A DNA stretch of 64,000 bases from Linanthus parryae. Taxonomy: Eukaryota > Streptophyta > Magnoliopsida > Ericales > Polemoniaceae. The position numbers were made by a program, and so were the translations under genes. Positions 10,457 through 22,083 of this stretch are shown piece by piece. The stretch spans positions 134,622,427 through 134,686,426 of the forward strand of contig JALGPY010000002.1 in NCBI GenBank assembly GCA_023055425.1, read 5' to 3'. The stretch's first letter is position 1. Each line of letters begins with the position of its first letter. The notes under the pieces are model-generated. The model saw only the letters and a list, made by a program, of their open reading frames with translations. It searched no databases and was not told the origin of the DNA.

Positions 10457-11760
10457 TGTACCTTGTGGGTCTCCTTTGATGACTTCAAACGCGAACAGTG
10501 TCACGTCTCTACGGTTGATCCACGCTTAGGATTGAGATCTAGATCCTCCAAGTCCTTGTGCTAGCTAGGAATGATGGAGAAGGAAGAATGAATCACGCAA
10601 CAGAGACCAAAAAGAGAGGTTCAATTCTCTTCTTTGGCCGACGGGTAGGGGGGCGGACAAGGGGGTCGAGCGGCCTTCTTTGTCTTTCTCTCTCCTTGAT
10701 TCTCTCCTACTAAACCTTTATTATGAGCATTAGTTATAAGGGAAGGAATCTAGGAGCATCCTTTATATAGTCCAACAACTCCTTGTTACTACATAAAGGC
10801 CCTCTCCAAATCCTACTCAAGTTCGGATAAGTCCAATTTGCATATTAGTCGTACTAAGTTAGCAAGTTGTTGCGTTTTGATCCTTCTAATTAATTAATCA
10901 TATTAATTAATTCTCAAGTCTAGTTCAATCCATATGGCGTGTGACCCCATAGATTTATACTTAGTTGGTAGTAACTATTTACTAATATGAAGCAGTCTCT
11001 AGAAAGACATCCATACCACCCAACTAATAGAAATAGTCATCTGACAAGCCTTGTGCTAGTATTTACTCATCCCTTTGTCTCAATATCCGGATTGGACACG
11101 AGACATAAAAGTCACACTCTTATATCCAATCCATATTTCAACGATTCAGGGAATAGCATTATTCGTGCAAATAACATCAATATCCTATATTGATTCATTT
11201 GAGTCTGGCCAGACATTCTATGAGAACTATCCCTCGAGTGGCCTAGGTTATTTGATCCCGTTATATGCGAGGGACAAATTCTATCTACATCACTATGATA
11301 TCTAAGCTTGCTTCATATTGTGTCTGATACGCGCCTTTTATGATTACTCAGTCACGGTGTAGCATTTGACGCTACCAAAAACACAATACTCCACAAGTAG
11401 ATGATCTTGTGACTTCAAGTCTAAAGATGACAATATTGTTGTCACCGCGAGAAGCACTTGTGACTTTACATAACCTGTATGTAGCCTTCTCGGAGATGGG
11501 TCAATCCAGTATGCCATTACACTAATGCATACCCATGTGTTTTGATCGTGATATCTCCATATCAATCCAGCCCCATTCTAGTCTGTAGATGATTGTCCTG
11601 TTAATCAGTGTAATGGACTAGGGATATTTAAGATAAACAACACAATTGTGAATCTAAGTACTTCATTATATTAAGTATCTCCATAAATAATACAATGAAT
11701 TTTCTATTCAATTTGTTGTTCATAATAAACTAGATTGCCTATAGGAAATCTATTCCAACA
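10457..11760 (-). repeat. LTR of Copia B (second copy), second part
   Basis: It resumes at the duplicated TGTAC and runs to TTCCAACA at 11760. Together with 6851-6966 it gives about 1415 bp of LTR, against 1392 for the other copy. Apparent ORFs near 10987-11565 are the same LTR shadows as at 4015-4551. Confidence 0.9.
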
Positions 11761-11765
11761 CAACA

Positions 11766-13545
11766 GACCTCCACTGTTCTGTGGTGATAATTTTGTGGAT
11801 TGGAAGGCATTGATGAAGATGTTCATCATAGATCAGGACATGGAGCACCGGTCAATTGTTGTTAATGGTCCCAATACTTTTATCATACCTCTGATGGAGT
11901 TAGGACTGTCAAACCAGAAGAATATCTCTCAGTTACTGAACTGGAAAAGGTATCAAAGAATTACAAAGCTTTAAACTTACTATATTGTGCTTTTAGTGCA
12001 AATGAGTTCACCAAAATATCAAACTGCAAGATTCCAAAGGAGATATGGGACAAGTTGACTGTGACTTATGAAGGAACAAGCCCAGTCAAGCAGACTAAAA
12101 TCAATATCATATGAGGCAGTATGAACTGTTCAAGATGAATTTTGATGAATCCATCAAGGAAATGTTCAAGAGGTTTAGTAAAATGGTGAACAACTTGTAA
12201 TTCTTGGGAAAATCTTTCTCAAATGAAGAAAAAGTCAGAAAGATCATTAGAAGTTTTCCTAAAGCCAAGTGAGAACCTAAGACAACTGCTATTGAGGAAG
12301 CATAGGACTTGAGCATCTTAGAGATCGATGATATGCAAGGCAAACTACTCATTCATGAGATTTCAATGAAGGAAGCAGATGGTTATATGAGTGACAACAT
12401 CAAGAACCTGGCACTGAAGGAAAAAGATAATGAAAAATCTCGAAGCCTTGAACAGGAAGATGATGAAGAGGCTTTAGCCTTGATCACCAAAGCTTTTGCC
12501 CGAATCTTGAAGAAGAAAAAGAACTTTGGAAACAAGGACTACAACAAGGACAAATCTAGATCCTCTAGTAGAAATGATCAAAAAGGTAAATCTTCTTCAC
12601 ATTCTTATAAATATAAAGTAATGAATTGCTTTGAATGTGGAGATGAAAATCATTTGGTAAGAGATTGTCCACAAAAGAAGAAGAGCAGGCAATTTCCTAG
12701 AAAGAAAAATGACAACAGAAGAAAGAAAGCAATGGTTTCCTCATGGAGTGACTAAGAAACTTCAACAGACTCAGATTCTGATGAAGAATAGGCAAATCTT
12801 TGTCTTATGGCTGAGCATGATGATCAAAAGGGATCAGACAAACCTATTGAAGATATGGTAAATAATCTTTTGTCTAGTCCTTCTACTTATTTGCCTGAAA
12901 TCTTCAAAAGTATGATTTTGAATGAGGAAAGCTATAGAAATGATATTGATACTTTTAAAGTGAAGGTTCATAAGCACGACAAGAAGATTTTAGACTTGAT
13001 TTTTCAAAACAAATGTCATGAAGCTACTAAGTTGAAAATTGACAGTTACTTCAAAGCCTTGGAAAGTAGGTTCAAAGCTTTGAAGTAACAAGTCAAGGAA
13101 GTTGTTGATCAAAACTCTCTTTTAACTGATTTAGAGCAACAAAAAACTTCATTAACTGAGAAGCTTCAAGAATCTAAGAAGATTCTATCAACCTTTGCTG
13201 GCTCAGAACACAAGCTCAATCTCATGCTTGGAGGAAGTATGCATTCTATCTACAAAAGTGAAATTGGTTATAATCCAAATTTTCCAAAAAATAACCAAAC
13301 AAAATTTCTAAAATCAGGGAGCAGACATTCTCCAAAGTTTCATTATCGTGGGAAAATTGGACATAGTAAGTTGAATTGCCCCTTTAGAAGGACATAACCT
13401 CACATAATGAGGGACACATATCCTTATATGATTAAGGGACATGTTATAAATATTTGGTTTCCAAAATGAGACCACCTAACATGGTTGATTCTGAGGATGA
13501 ATCCAAATTCTACACTTGGTCTAATAGCTTGTTAAGGCATTGATT
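11766..13545 (+). pseudogene. Sirevirus A gag, main part (capsid and zinc knuckles)
   Basis: It resumes the gag frame from 3329 with RPPLFCGDNFVDWKALMKMF, the start of the UBN2-type capsid region of Copia gag. A frameshift near 11945 is followed by more gag (LLYCAFSANE, IWDKLTVTYEG). A CCHC zinc knuckle CFECGDENHLVRDC is intact near 12627-12669. A stop at about 12753 and another at about 12789 interrupt the acidic linker. A coiled-coil-like Lys/Glu stretch follows (12807-13190), and then a second, degenerate knuckle near 13342-13384 that has lost its first two cysteines. The long gag with a coil and second knuckle is typical of Sireviruses and matches J at 59043-60819. Confidence 0.9.
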
Positions 13546-13550
13546 GGATT

Positions 13551-15090
13551 TTGCAGGATGTCACCAAAGCTTTGAAGGATCAGAAATGGTTTTTGGAAAG
13601 TGGATGTTCCAGACATATGAGTGGAAAGAAATATTTATTCACTAATCTTAAAGATCATTCTGGAGGAACAATCACACTTGGTGACAAAGCAAAATTCAAA
13701 ATAATTGGTATTGGAAGCATTGGTAATGGTTCTGCTAGTACAATTTCTGCTGTTTATTTAGCTGAAGGTTTAAAGTACAATTTTATTAGTATATCTCAAT
13801 TATGTGATAGAGGTAACATAGTGGTTTTGGAAAAGGAGAAATGTATGGTGCAAGATAAAAATTCTGGAAATTGCATACTCTCTTCTCCTAGGTCACACAT
13901 TATCTATGCCTTTAGTGCTAACAAAGTTTCAGGTAAAAGTCTGAAGTGCCTCAAAGCTTTGAAGGAGGACTCAAAGCTGTGGCATAGAAAGCTTGGACAT
14001 ATTAGCATGCTTACTTTGAACAAGCTCATTTCAAAAGACTTGGTAAGAGGCTTACCAAACCTAAAGTTCAGAGATGATAAGATTTTCAAGGCATGTGCCC
14101 AAGGTAAAAAGAACAAGAGTTCATTCAAGCCAAAGAACTTTGTAAGTACTTCCAGACCTTTAGAATTGATGCACATGGATCTATGTGGTCCAATGAGGAT
14201 TCAGAATCCCAAAGGTAAGATATATATGATTGTTGTTGTAGATGATTACAATTTACATGTGTTATGTTCATTAGAGAGAAGTCTGAAGCATTGCTTGAAT
14301 ATTCAAAGCTTTGTAGGGAGCTTCAAACTTTGAAAAACTTACCTGTTGCATCTATTAGAAGTGATCATAGTAGAGAATTTGATCAACTTGATTTTGATTT
14401 ATTTTTTTCAAAGCATGGTACTCCCACAATATTTATGCACCTTGAACTCCTCAACAGAATGGATTAGTTGAGAGGAAGAATAGGACACTTGAAGATATGT
14501 CAAGAACCATGCTACTTGAAAGTAATTTTCCAAAGTATTTGTGGATAGAAGTTGTTAACACTGCCAATTATGTTCTGAATAGATGCTTGATTAGACATAT
14601 TTTGAAGAAAACTCCTTATGAACTTTTCAAATGAAGGAAGCCAAGTGTTTCTTATTTTAAGCCTTTTGGTTTTACCTATTTTGTGCATAATAATGGAAAG
14701 GATAATCTTGGTAAGCTTGATGCTAGAAGTGATGAAGGTGTGTTTTTTATTGGATATTCTCAAACTAGCAAGGCTTATAGAGTTTTTAATAAGAGAACTA
14801 AGATTGTTGAAGAGAGCATTCATGTGATAATTGATGAAAGTACTGTTGATTCCTTGAGTAGTTTTGCAGATCTCAACCTGAATAATTATGAGGAAGATGA
14901 TGATTGTGAAAAAGAAAAAAGAAGCAAAACTGTCATGCAGGAACAGTCAGAAGAATCTCAAGGCCTTGAACATTCTGCTGAGCCAAAATCTCAAGGCCTT
15001 GAGACTGAGATTAAGAGAACATATGATGCTCCCACTACTGTGTCAAGATCTCAAAGCCTTGAAGGACCATACACCTGGATATCAAGAAAG
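13551..15090 (+). pseudogene. Sirevirus A protease and integrase
   Basis: The protease site reads WFLESGCSRHM near 13588-13620, so the catalytic Asp of the usual LDSGCSRHM is Glu. The integrase N-terminal part has LWHRKLGHIS (His pair) but an incomplete Cys pair (KACAQGKK). Core Asp residues are at MHMDLCGPM (about 14170) and RSDHSREF (about 14361); the Glu is in NGLVERKN (about 14451-14480), after a frameshift near 14335 and another near 14440. The C-terminal part (14683-15085) ends in a linker with three palindromic CTCAARGCCTTGA motifs. Copia E interrupts it at 15091, before RT. Confidence 0.9.
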
Positions 15091-16508
15091 TGTTGGGTTT
15101 TGACGTAGGTAACGCACCGTAATAACAAAACTTTTCCTACTCAAAGCCCACCAAGGAACACAGGAAGAGATAACCATAACATGATAAGAGCATAGAAGAT
15201 GTGTACCTTTTGGTTCGGGAGATCACACGAAGAATAGTGTCTTTGTCTCTACCATTGATCCATGCCTAGATTTGAGATCTAGATCTTCCTTCTCCTAGTG
15301 CTAGCTTGGAACAGAGGAAGAGGAAGAATGAATCACACATCGAAGAACAAAAAGAGGGTTCGGCCTCTCTTTGTGGCCTACGGGTGGGGGCGGAGGCAAT
15401 GGGGCTTTGGCCTCCTTGTTGTCTTGGTCTCTCTCTTGCTTTCTATCCCAGTCACTTACGTTATGAGCATCACTTGTGGGAAGGAAGCTAGGATTATCCT
15501 TTATATAGTCCAACAACTCCTTGTTAACTACATAAATGCCCTTCCTAATCCTACATGAACTCTGAATAGTCCCTTCCTTGCATATTAGTCGTACTAAGTT
15601 TGCAAGGTGCTGCAAAGTGATCGTTCTAATTAGTTAATCGTATTGATTAATTCTAAATCTAGTTCAACCCTATTAGGAGTGTGACCCCATAGGTTCTACT
15701 TAGTTGGTAGTAACTAATGACTAACCTTGAGCGGGGTCTAGCAACACATCCATGCCACCCAACTAATAGAAATAAGTCAGTGATCCCGACAAACCTTGTG
15801 CCCAATATCACATGTGGAATTATCCCTTTGTCTCCATATCCGGATTGGACACGAGACATAAATAGTCACACTCGTATATCTAATCCATAGTTTCTCGATT
15901 TTGGGAATGTGCTTATGCAAGCAGATAACATCAATATCTCCATATTGATTTATCAGAGTCTGGCAAGACATTCAATAAGAACCATCCCTCGAGTGGTCAT
16001 GGATATTTTCTCCCATTATGTGGGAGGAACAAATCCCCTCTACATCACTACGATCTCTAAGCTTGCTTCCTATCATGTCCGATAGCTATCTTTATAGTTG
16101 CCCGGTTAAGGCGCAATGTTGGATAACATCAAAGTATGATTTTTCCACAACTAGAGTATATAGTGACTTCAATTCTAAGGATTACAATATAATTGGCACT
16201 ACGAGAAGCGATTGTGACTTTAACATAATCTAATTTATCCTTCTCGTCCCCCGTCAATCCAGTATGCCATTACTCCTATTGCATACCCATGTGTTAGACT
16301 TGATATCTCTATATCAATCTGACACGTACTAGTCTATATTTGATTGTCCTATTAACCAATATAATGGACTAGGGATACTTATGATAAACAACACATTGTA
16401 TCTAAGGACTTCATGATATTAAATATCACAATAATTAACAAATGAATATTCTAGCCAAAACACTGTTCATACTAAATATAGATTGCCTCTAGGGCACCAA
16501 TTCCAACA
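15091..16508 (-). repeat. LTR of Copia E (3' LTR in element orientation)
   Basis: Starts TGTTGGGTTTTGACG and ends GGGCACCAATTCCAACA. It is homologous to 22084-23490 and to the B and L LTRs. Small ORFs within (15298-15615, 15659-15971, 16018-16233) recur in the partner LTR with different breaks and have no domain. Confidence 0.93.
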
Positions 16509-16520
16509 GTCTCCCACTTG
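16509..16520 (-). other. Polypurine tract of Copia E
   Basis: In plus orientation GTCTCCCACTTG abuts the LTR; read on the minus strand it is CAAGTGGGAGAC, immediately upstream of TGTTGG. This position and composition fit the plus-strand primer. B has the decayed form GTCTACCACTAG at 4722-4733. Confidence 0.8.
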
Positions 16521-16522
16521 CA

Positions 16523-18193
16523 CTAGAGCCAATCCGATGCATCTTGTATGCCTATAGATCTAGTGTTCCCTTCATGCTTACGCTGCGCAAGTGGCTTTGT
16601 GAGCGGATCTGAAAGATTGTCATCCGTTCGAATATTGCACATCTTCACATCTCCTCGATCAATCATATCACGAATAAGATGGAATCTCCTAAGTACGTGC
16701 TTTGATTTCTGGTGTGATCTTGGTTCCTTGGCTTGTGCGATTTCTCCAGAGTTGTCACAGTACAACTCTATGGGATCCACGATGCTAGGGACCACACGGA
16801 GCTCAGTGATAAACTTCTTTATCCAAATTGCCTCTTTTGCTGCTTCCGCAACAGCAATGTACTCATCTTCAGTTGTAGAATCAGCTACTGTCCCTTGCTT
16901 GGAACTCTTCCAGCTCACAGCTCCTCCATTCAGGCAAAAATGTATCCTGAATGCGATCTATAGTCATCTTTGTCGGTTTGGAAGCTCGCATCATTGTAAC
17001 CAATTACACGTAGCTCCTCCTTACCTCCAAATATCAAGAACGCATCCTTAGTCCTTCTGAAGTACTTTAGGATGTTCTTGACAACAATCCAGTGACTCTC
17101 ACCCGGATTGGACGGATATCTGCCCACCATACTCAACGCGTATGATACGTCTGGTCTAGTACACAACATGGTGTACATGATTGATCCAATGGCCTAAGCA
17201 TAGGATATCCTACTCATGCGGTCCTTCTAAATCTCATTGGAAGGACAGTCAGTCTTAGAAAGAGTGACTCCATGCGACATGGGCAAGAATCCTTTCTTGG
17301 AATCTTGCATGTTGAACCTCTTCAACACCTTGTCTATATATGTACTTTGACTTAGTCCTAGCAGCTTCCTAAATCTATCCCTATAGATCTTTATACCAAG
17401 TATATAAGTTGCATCTCCTAAGTCCTTCATTGCGAAACACTTTCCTAGCCAATCTATAACAGATTGCAAAGCAGGAATATCGTTTCCAATGTCATCCACA
17501 TACAAGACCAGAAACACTACAGAGTTCCCACTAACCTTCTTGTAAACACAGGGCTCATCTTCGTTCTTGATGAGTCCAAATCTCTTTGACTGCGTCATCA
17601 AAACGTCGATTCCAACTCCTACAAGCTTGCTTTAATCCATAAATGGACCTTTTCATCTTACAGACTTCATGGGAATTCTCTGGATCTTCAAAACCCTCCG
17701 GTTTTGTCATATACACATCCTCGAGGAGGTTCCCATACAGGAACGCTGTTTTGACATCCATTTTCCAAATCTCATAGTCATAGTATGCTGCAATAGCAAG
17801 CAGGATTCGAATGGATTTAGTCATGCAGACTGGTGAAAAGGTCTCATTATAGTCTATACCATGAATCTGTCTATACCCTTTAGCCACCAATCGTCCCTTG
17901 TAGGCAACTACCTTGCCATCCATGTCGGCTTTCTTCTTGAAGACCCATTTGCACCCTATGGGTCGAGCCCCTTCAGGTGGTTCCACCAAAGTCCATACTT
18001 TGTTGGTGTACATGAAATCCATTTCGGATCTCATGGCTTCTAGCCACTTCTTGGAGTCTGGGCCTTTCATTGTCTCCCCGTAGGTTGCAAGCTCATCATC
18101 CATGAGTGGTACGTCATCGGGCTCAGTCACGAGAAGTCCATACCTCTCTGGCTCATGACGTACCCTTCCTGACCTACGGAGTTCCTGTGTCAC
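16523..18193 (-). pseudogene. Copia E reverse transcriptase and RNase H
   Basis: On the minus strand the RT starts with MRSEMDFMYTNKVWTLVEPP, GCKWVFKKK and YKGRLVAKGY (18193-17555). After a frameshift the active-site block reads LYVDDIGNDIPAL near 17480-17510: YVDD is kept but the residues between YVDDI and GNDIP (compare B, YVDDILLIGNDIP) are deleted. MLCTRPDVSYAL and DASFQTDKDD follow (17178-16930). RNase H has SWKSSKQGTVADSTTEDEY and ends 16523. Stops lie between 17227 and 17170. It copies element RNA in the particle when intact; here it is dead. Confidence 0.92.
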
Positions 18194-19600
18194 CTAAACA
18201 GGTTCTTCCACAACGACTTGCAGTTCCTGTTCATGTTACATCATCGGTTCAGTGATTTGTGGTTCTTGAATTTCTTCAAGTTCTACAACCCACCCATTTG
18301 CTTCTTTAGAGACAAACTCTCTTTCTAGAAACACGCCGGTCCGAGCTACAAACACTTTATTCTCGGTGGGATTGTAGAAATAATATCCTTTCGTTTCCTT
18401 AGGATATCCCACAAATTTACACTTATCCGCTTTGGGCCCGAGCTTGTCTGTTTGTAAACGCTTTACAGAGACATTGCAGCCTCAAATCTTCATCAACGAC
18501 ACTATGGGATGCTTCCCAGTCCATATCATGGTGTCTTCATGACCGATTTGGATGGAACACGGTTAATGGTAAAAGCTGTCGTCATTTGAGCATGTCCCCA
18601 AAATGATATTGGAATATCCGTTTTAGATATCATAGATCGCACCATATCCAATAGTGTGCGATCCTCCTCTCGGACACGTCATTCAATTGTGGCGTTCCGG
18701 GTGGAGTGAGATGGGATACTATCCCTCACTCTCTAAGATGTTGATCAAACTCTTGGCTCAAGTATTCTCCTCCACGATCCGATCGTAAAGCCTTGATACT
18801 TTTACCAAGTTGCTTCTCTACTTCATTCTTGAATTCTTGAACAATTCAAAGGATTCAGATTTGGCCTTCATAAGGTATACAAATCCATATCTACTGAAAT
18901 CATCAGTAAACGTAATGAAGTAGGTGTAACCACCTCTGGTACGCGTGGGGAACGGCCCACATACATCGTTATGTATGAGTGCCAGTAACTCCCTATCCTC
19001 TCACCCTTTTTATTGAAAGGGGACATTGTCATTTTTCCTAATAAACAAGATTCGCATGTCTCATATGATTCCAAATCAAATGAGTCTAGAAGTCCATCCT
19101 TATGGAGTCTAGATATGCGTTTCTCATTTATATGGCCTAAACGACAGTGTCATAGATATGTACTATTTAAATCATTAGTTTTAATCATTTTGGTATTTAT
19201 GTTATAGATGGGATTATTTAGATCAAGGATATAAAATACATTAGACAAATGCGCACTACAATAGTGCATACTATCAAAATAAATAGAGCAACACTTGTAC
19301 TTTATTGAAATAGAAAAACCCATCTCGTCCAAACAAGAAATGGAAATAATATTTCTGCTCATAGCAGACACATAAAAGAAATTATCTAATTCTAAAATAA
19401 GTCCAGCAGGCAAAGATAGTTCATAAACGCCTACAGCTAATGCAACAACTCTTGCTCCATTCCCGACGCGCATATCTATCTTCCCTTTAGCCAACTTCTA
19501 ATTCTTTTCAAATCCTGCACATTTCAAAAAATGTGAGAATCACATCCAGTATCCAATACCAAAGATGAAGAAATAGAAAGATTGACGTCTATAACAAAGA
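18194..19600 (-). pseudogene. Copia E integrase and protease
   Basis: The protease active site VLDTGCDSHIF lies near 19540-19565 on the minus strand and is followed at once by a stop. A protease body (VGNGARVVALAVGVYELSLP) is open at 19494-19150. The gag-pre-integrase Cys region CESCLLGKMTMSPF is at about 19055-19015. The integrase core continues to about 18650, where the NRTLLDM-type motif is damaged, and its C-terminal part runs to the RT. Many frameshifts. B lacks exactly the portion upstream of about 18690. Confidence 0.85.
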
Positions 19601-19680
19601 ATACCTGGTGGTGGTGGAATCACTATTCCAAGCTTCTTATCCTTCAGATATTTAGGGAAATTGCTCCTGCAGTGACCCGG

Positions 19681-20442
19681 CTAGCTAGAGTAGTGACATT
19701 CACCTTTAGCCACGCCCCCTCTAAGCTTTAGGGCTTCCTTGGATTTTGAAACTTTCTTGCGCTTTCCTTTGGAATTAGAGGCAACTCCTTTGCCTTTACT
19801 TTTATGCATCATCGTAATGACTTTTCCCTTGCCTTTGTTGATGCTCTGTTCAGCTGTCTTCGGCATGTTCAATAAGTCTGGCAGAGTCTTACTGATCTCG
19901 TTCATGTTACAGTTCATGATGAACTGGTTATAACTGTCAGGCAACGATTGCAAGACAAGATCTGTGGCCAACTCTTGGCCGAGTGGGAACCCTAGTCTCG
20001 TGAGGTTCTCAATGTACCCGATCATTCGGATTACATGAGGCCCAACTGGATTCCCTTCTACAAGACTGCTCTTGAACAGTGCTTTGGACACCTCATACTG
20101 CTCATGCCTTGCCTGTTCCTGAACCAACTGTTTCAAGTGTATGATCATATCATAGGTCTCCATGTTCTCGTGTTGCTTCTGAAGCTTAGAGGTCATGGTG
20201 CAGAGCATGAGGCAAATAACATCGTTAGAATCATCTATATATTTCTGACGTGCCCTTACATCAGCTAGAATGGACTCATCTTGGGGTGGTTCTTGAATTG
20301 GACTGCCCAAGACGTACAACTTCTTTTCTTGTTTAAGGACAATCCTAAAGTTTCTATACCAGTCAAGGAAATTTGTTCCAGAAATTTTATCCTTCTCAAG
20401 GACAGATCGTAGGGATGAATTAGATGCGTGATTATTTGCCAT
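19681..20442 (-). pseudogene. Copia E gag
   Basis: The ATG at 20442 (MANNHASNSSLRSVLEKDK) opens about 254 codons. The N-terminal half holds GTNFLDWYRNFRIVLKQEKK and the middle MTSKLQKQHENMETYDMI and FPLGQELATDLVLQSLPDSY, all typical of the UBN2 capsid domain in copia gag. A basic Lys/Gly stretch precedes a zinc knuckle that starts GECHY and is cut by a stop where the second Cys should be. An upstream non-ATG extension to 20472 is open but unlikely to be used. It is the longest uninterrupted coding piece in E. Confidence 0.92.
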
Positions 20443-22069
20443 TTGGAATTCTACAAAACGAGAAAAATGCAATTTTTAGTATTTTGAACAATTTAACTAT
20501 ATTCACTAATGGCTAGATCATTAACTATAGCTCCCACTATTTTTCTCGGATTAAAAGCCCTCACCATCAATGCCGAAAATATCATTATATTTTCTAGTAT
20601 GTCCAAGATCCATATTTCACTTCTTTTTGAGCTTGCTTTGGCAAGTCACCCAAGAATTGGTTATTTAGGTAGGAACCATTCCAATTGCATCCCATGCAAC
20701 TCTTGGTCCAACTAGGTTAATAACCCATTATTCTTTATCCTTTTAGATAACGCCTAATTGTCATACCTGTAGGTTTATCAATCCAATTGATCTTCCCTAG
20801 TTACGTCCCACCTCTTGCTTCAAAAATCACACATTAATTGCTTGTGTCGTCCACAACACATCATGGTGAATTAAAATTGCCTTGCTTTGGCAAGCTCGAA
20901 TTTAATAGACCCTGATCATGAAGGGTGTTTAGGCAAGAGAAGGCAAAACGCAATATTCTATTTGAGGGATTTAATAGTCATTATTCGTTTGGTTGATCAC
21001 ATCAACATGATCTACTTATTTGGATTGGGAAATCCACAATAAAAACCATGTTTGTTCATTATTATTATCTTGTAAACGTTTTGCTAGTATTGTCATACAC
21101 ACAAAAATAAATAACAAGACATAAAATAATAAACATCCAGAAAAGAAAAAAAATTAACGTGGCATGGATATGGCCCCTAGACTAAGATATTATCAAGACA
21201 ATGATAATATATATATCCCTAAAGTGACAAGCTCAGCTACATGTGCTCCACCATAGTCGCGCGCCTAGGGTTGGGAGTCTTCATTGTCCTTTTGGCTTCT
21301 TGGTTCTTCGGTCTTATCCTCCATGCTCTTGGCTATCATCTAAATATCTTAATTCTAGCCTAACATCTAGAACAAATAAATGAAGCCTCACATGTTGAGA
21401 AAGATGATCAGCTTGCAGGGCGTAAAATTAACTAACTATTACATTAATTTGATCAGCTCGCAGGCCGTAAAAAAAACCACAACAAACACAAACATCCACA
21501 ATCTAGGCCATATCCATCCACCATGCAACAATGCACATAATACAGTTAAAACTATTTTTTAACGCGCTGGTTCAATTTTAGTTAAAAATTGGGTAACTAG
21601 GGTTACAACGGTCCAAGGTGTCCAACCTAGGCATAGGCCGAAGCCCTATGGACCGCCCCACGCCGCCTTGGGCCGGCCCTAGGCCGGCAGCCCCTAAGTG
21701 ATCCGTGGCCTTGCTTGGCGCGCAAGGAAGAGGGAGGGCGGCGGCTAGGGTTTCGACCCTAGTTTCCTTCCCCTTCCTTCCTTGTTGACCAAGCTTGGTT
21801 GTTTTCATATAATTGTTTCCATAGTTGAAAAAACTCTTTTCTAATTATGTGCCCATGAACCCTAATTTTCAAGAACCCAATTATTCACATCCTATGTGAT
21901 TAAACTCGCCAAATTACACATCCAATGTTAAATTGGATCTTGTTTATCTTGAATCAAATTCAATTTTGCATCTACTATGCCAATTAATTTCAGGTTCGCG
22001 TAATATGAAAATATCGGTGTATAAACTGAAATCGTAACACATAAAATCATTTTATGCACTACGACTTGT
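20443..22069 (-). other. Leader region of Copia E between primer site and gag
   Basis: About 1.6 kb without supported coding sequence. It is AT-rich, apart from a GC-rich stretch near 21600-21760. Open frames (20509-20715, 21578-21808) show no domain. A long untranslated leader between primer site and gag is plausible, where packaging and dimerisation signals would be sought. I see no specific motif. Confidence 0.6.
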
Positions 22070-22082
22070 GGCTCTGATACCA
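22070..22082 (-). other. Primer-binding site of Copia E (tRNA-iMet type)
   Basis: The minus strand reads TGGTATCAGAGCC one base inside the LTR at 22084, a full match to the plant initiator-Met primer site. The equivalent site is lost in B. Confidence 0.92.
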
Positions 22083-22083
22083 C

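Larger units (their letters stand above)
3330..11760 (-). mobile_element. Ty1/copia element B, internally deleted, inserted in Sirevirus A gag
   Basis: It begins TGTAGGG and ends TTCCAACA in plus coordinates. CAACA is duplicated on both sides (3325-3329 and 11761-11765). Its two LTRs (3330-4721 and 6851-11760, the second split by element C) flank only about 2.1 kb of internal sequence, coding on the minus strand for RNase H, RT and the end of integrase. Gag, protease, the start of integrase and the primer site are missing. Without C it is about 4.9 kb. LTR and pol sequence place it in the same family as element E. Confidence 0.92.

Noticed and set aside
21578..21808. 76-codon GC-rich ORF in the leader of Copia E
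   Set aside because: No domain, opposite strands equally open, and the position is an untranslated leader.
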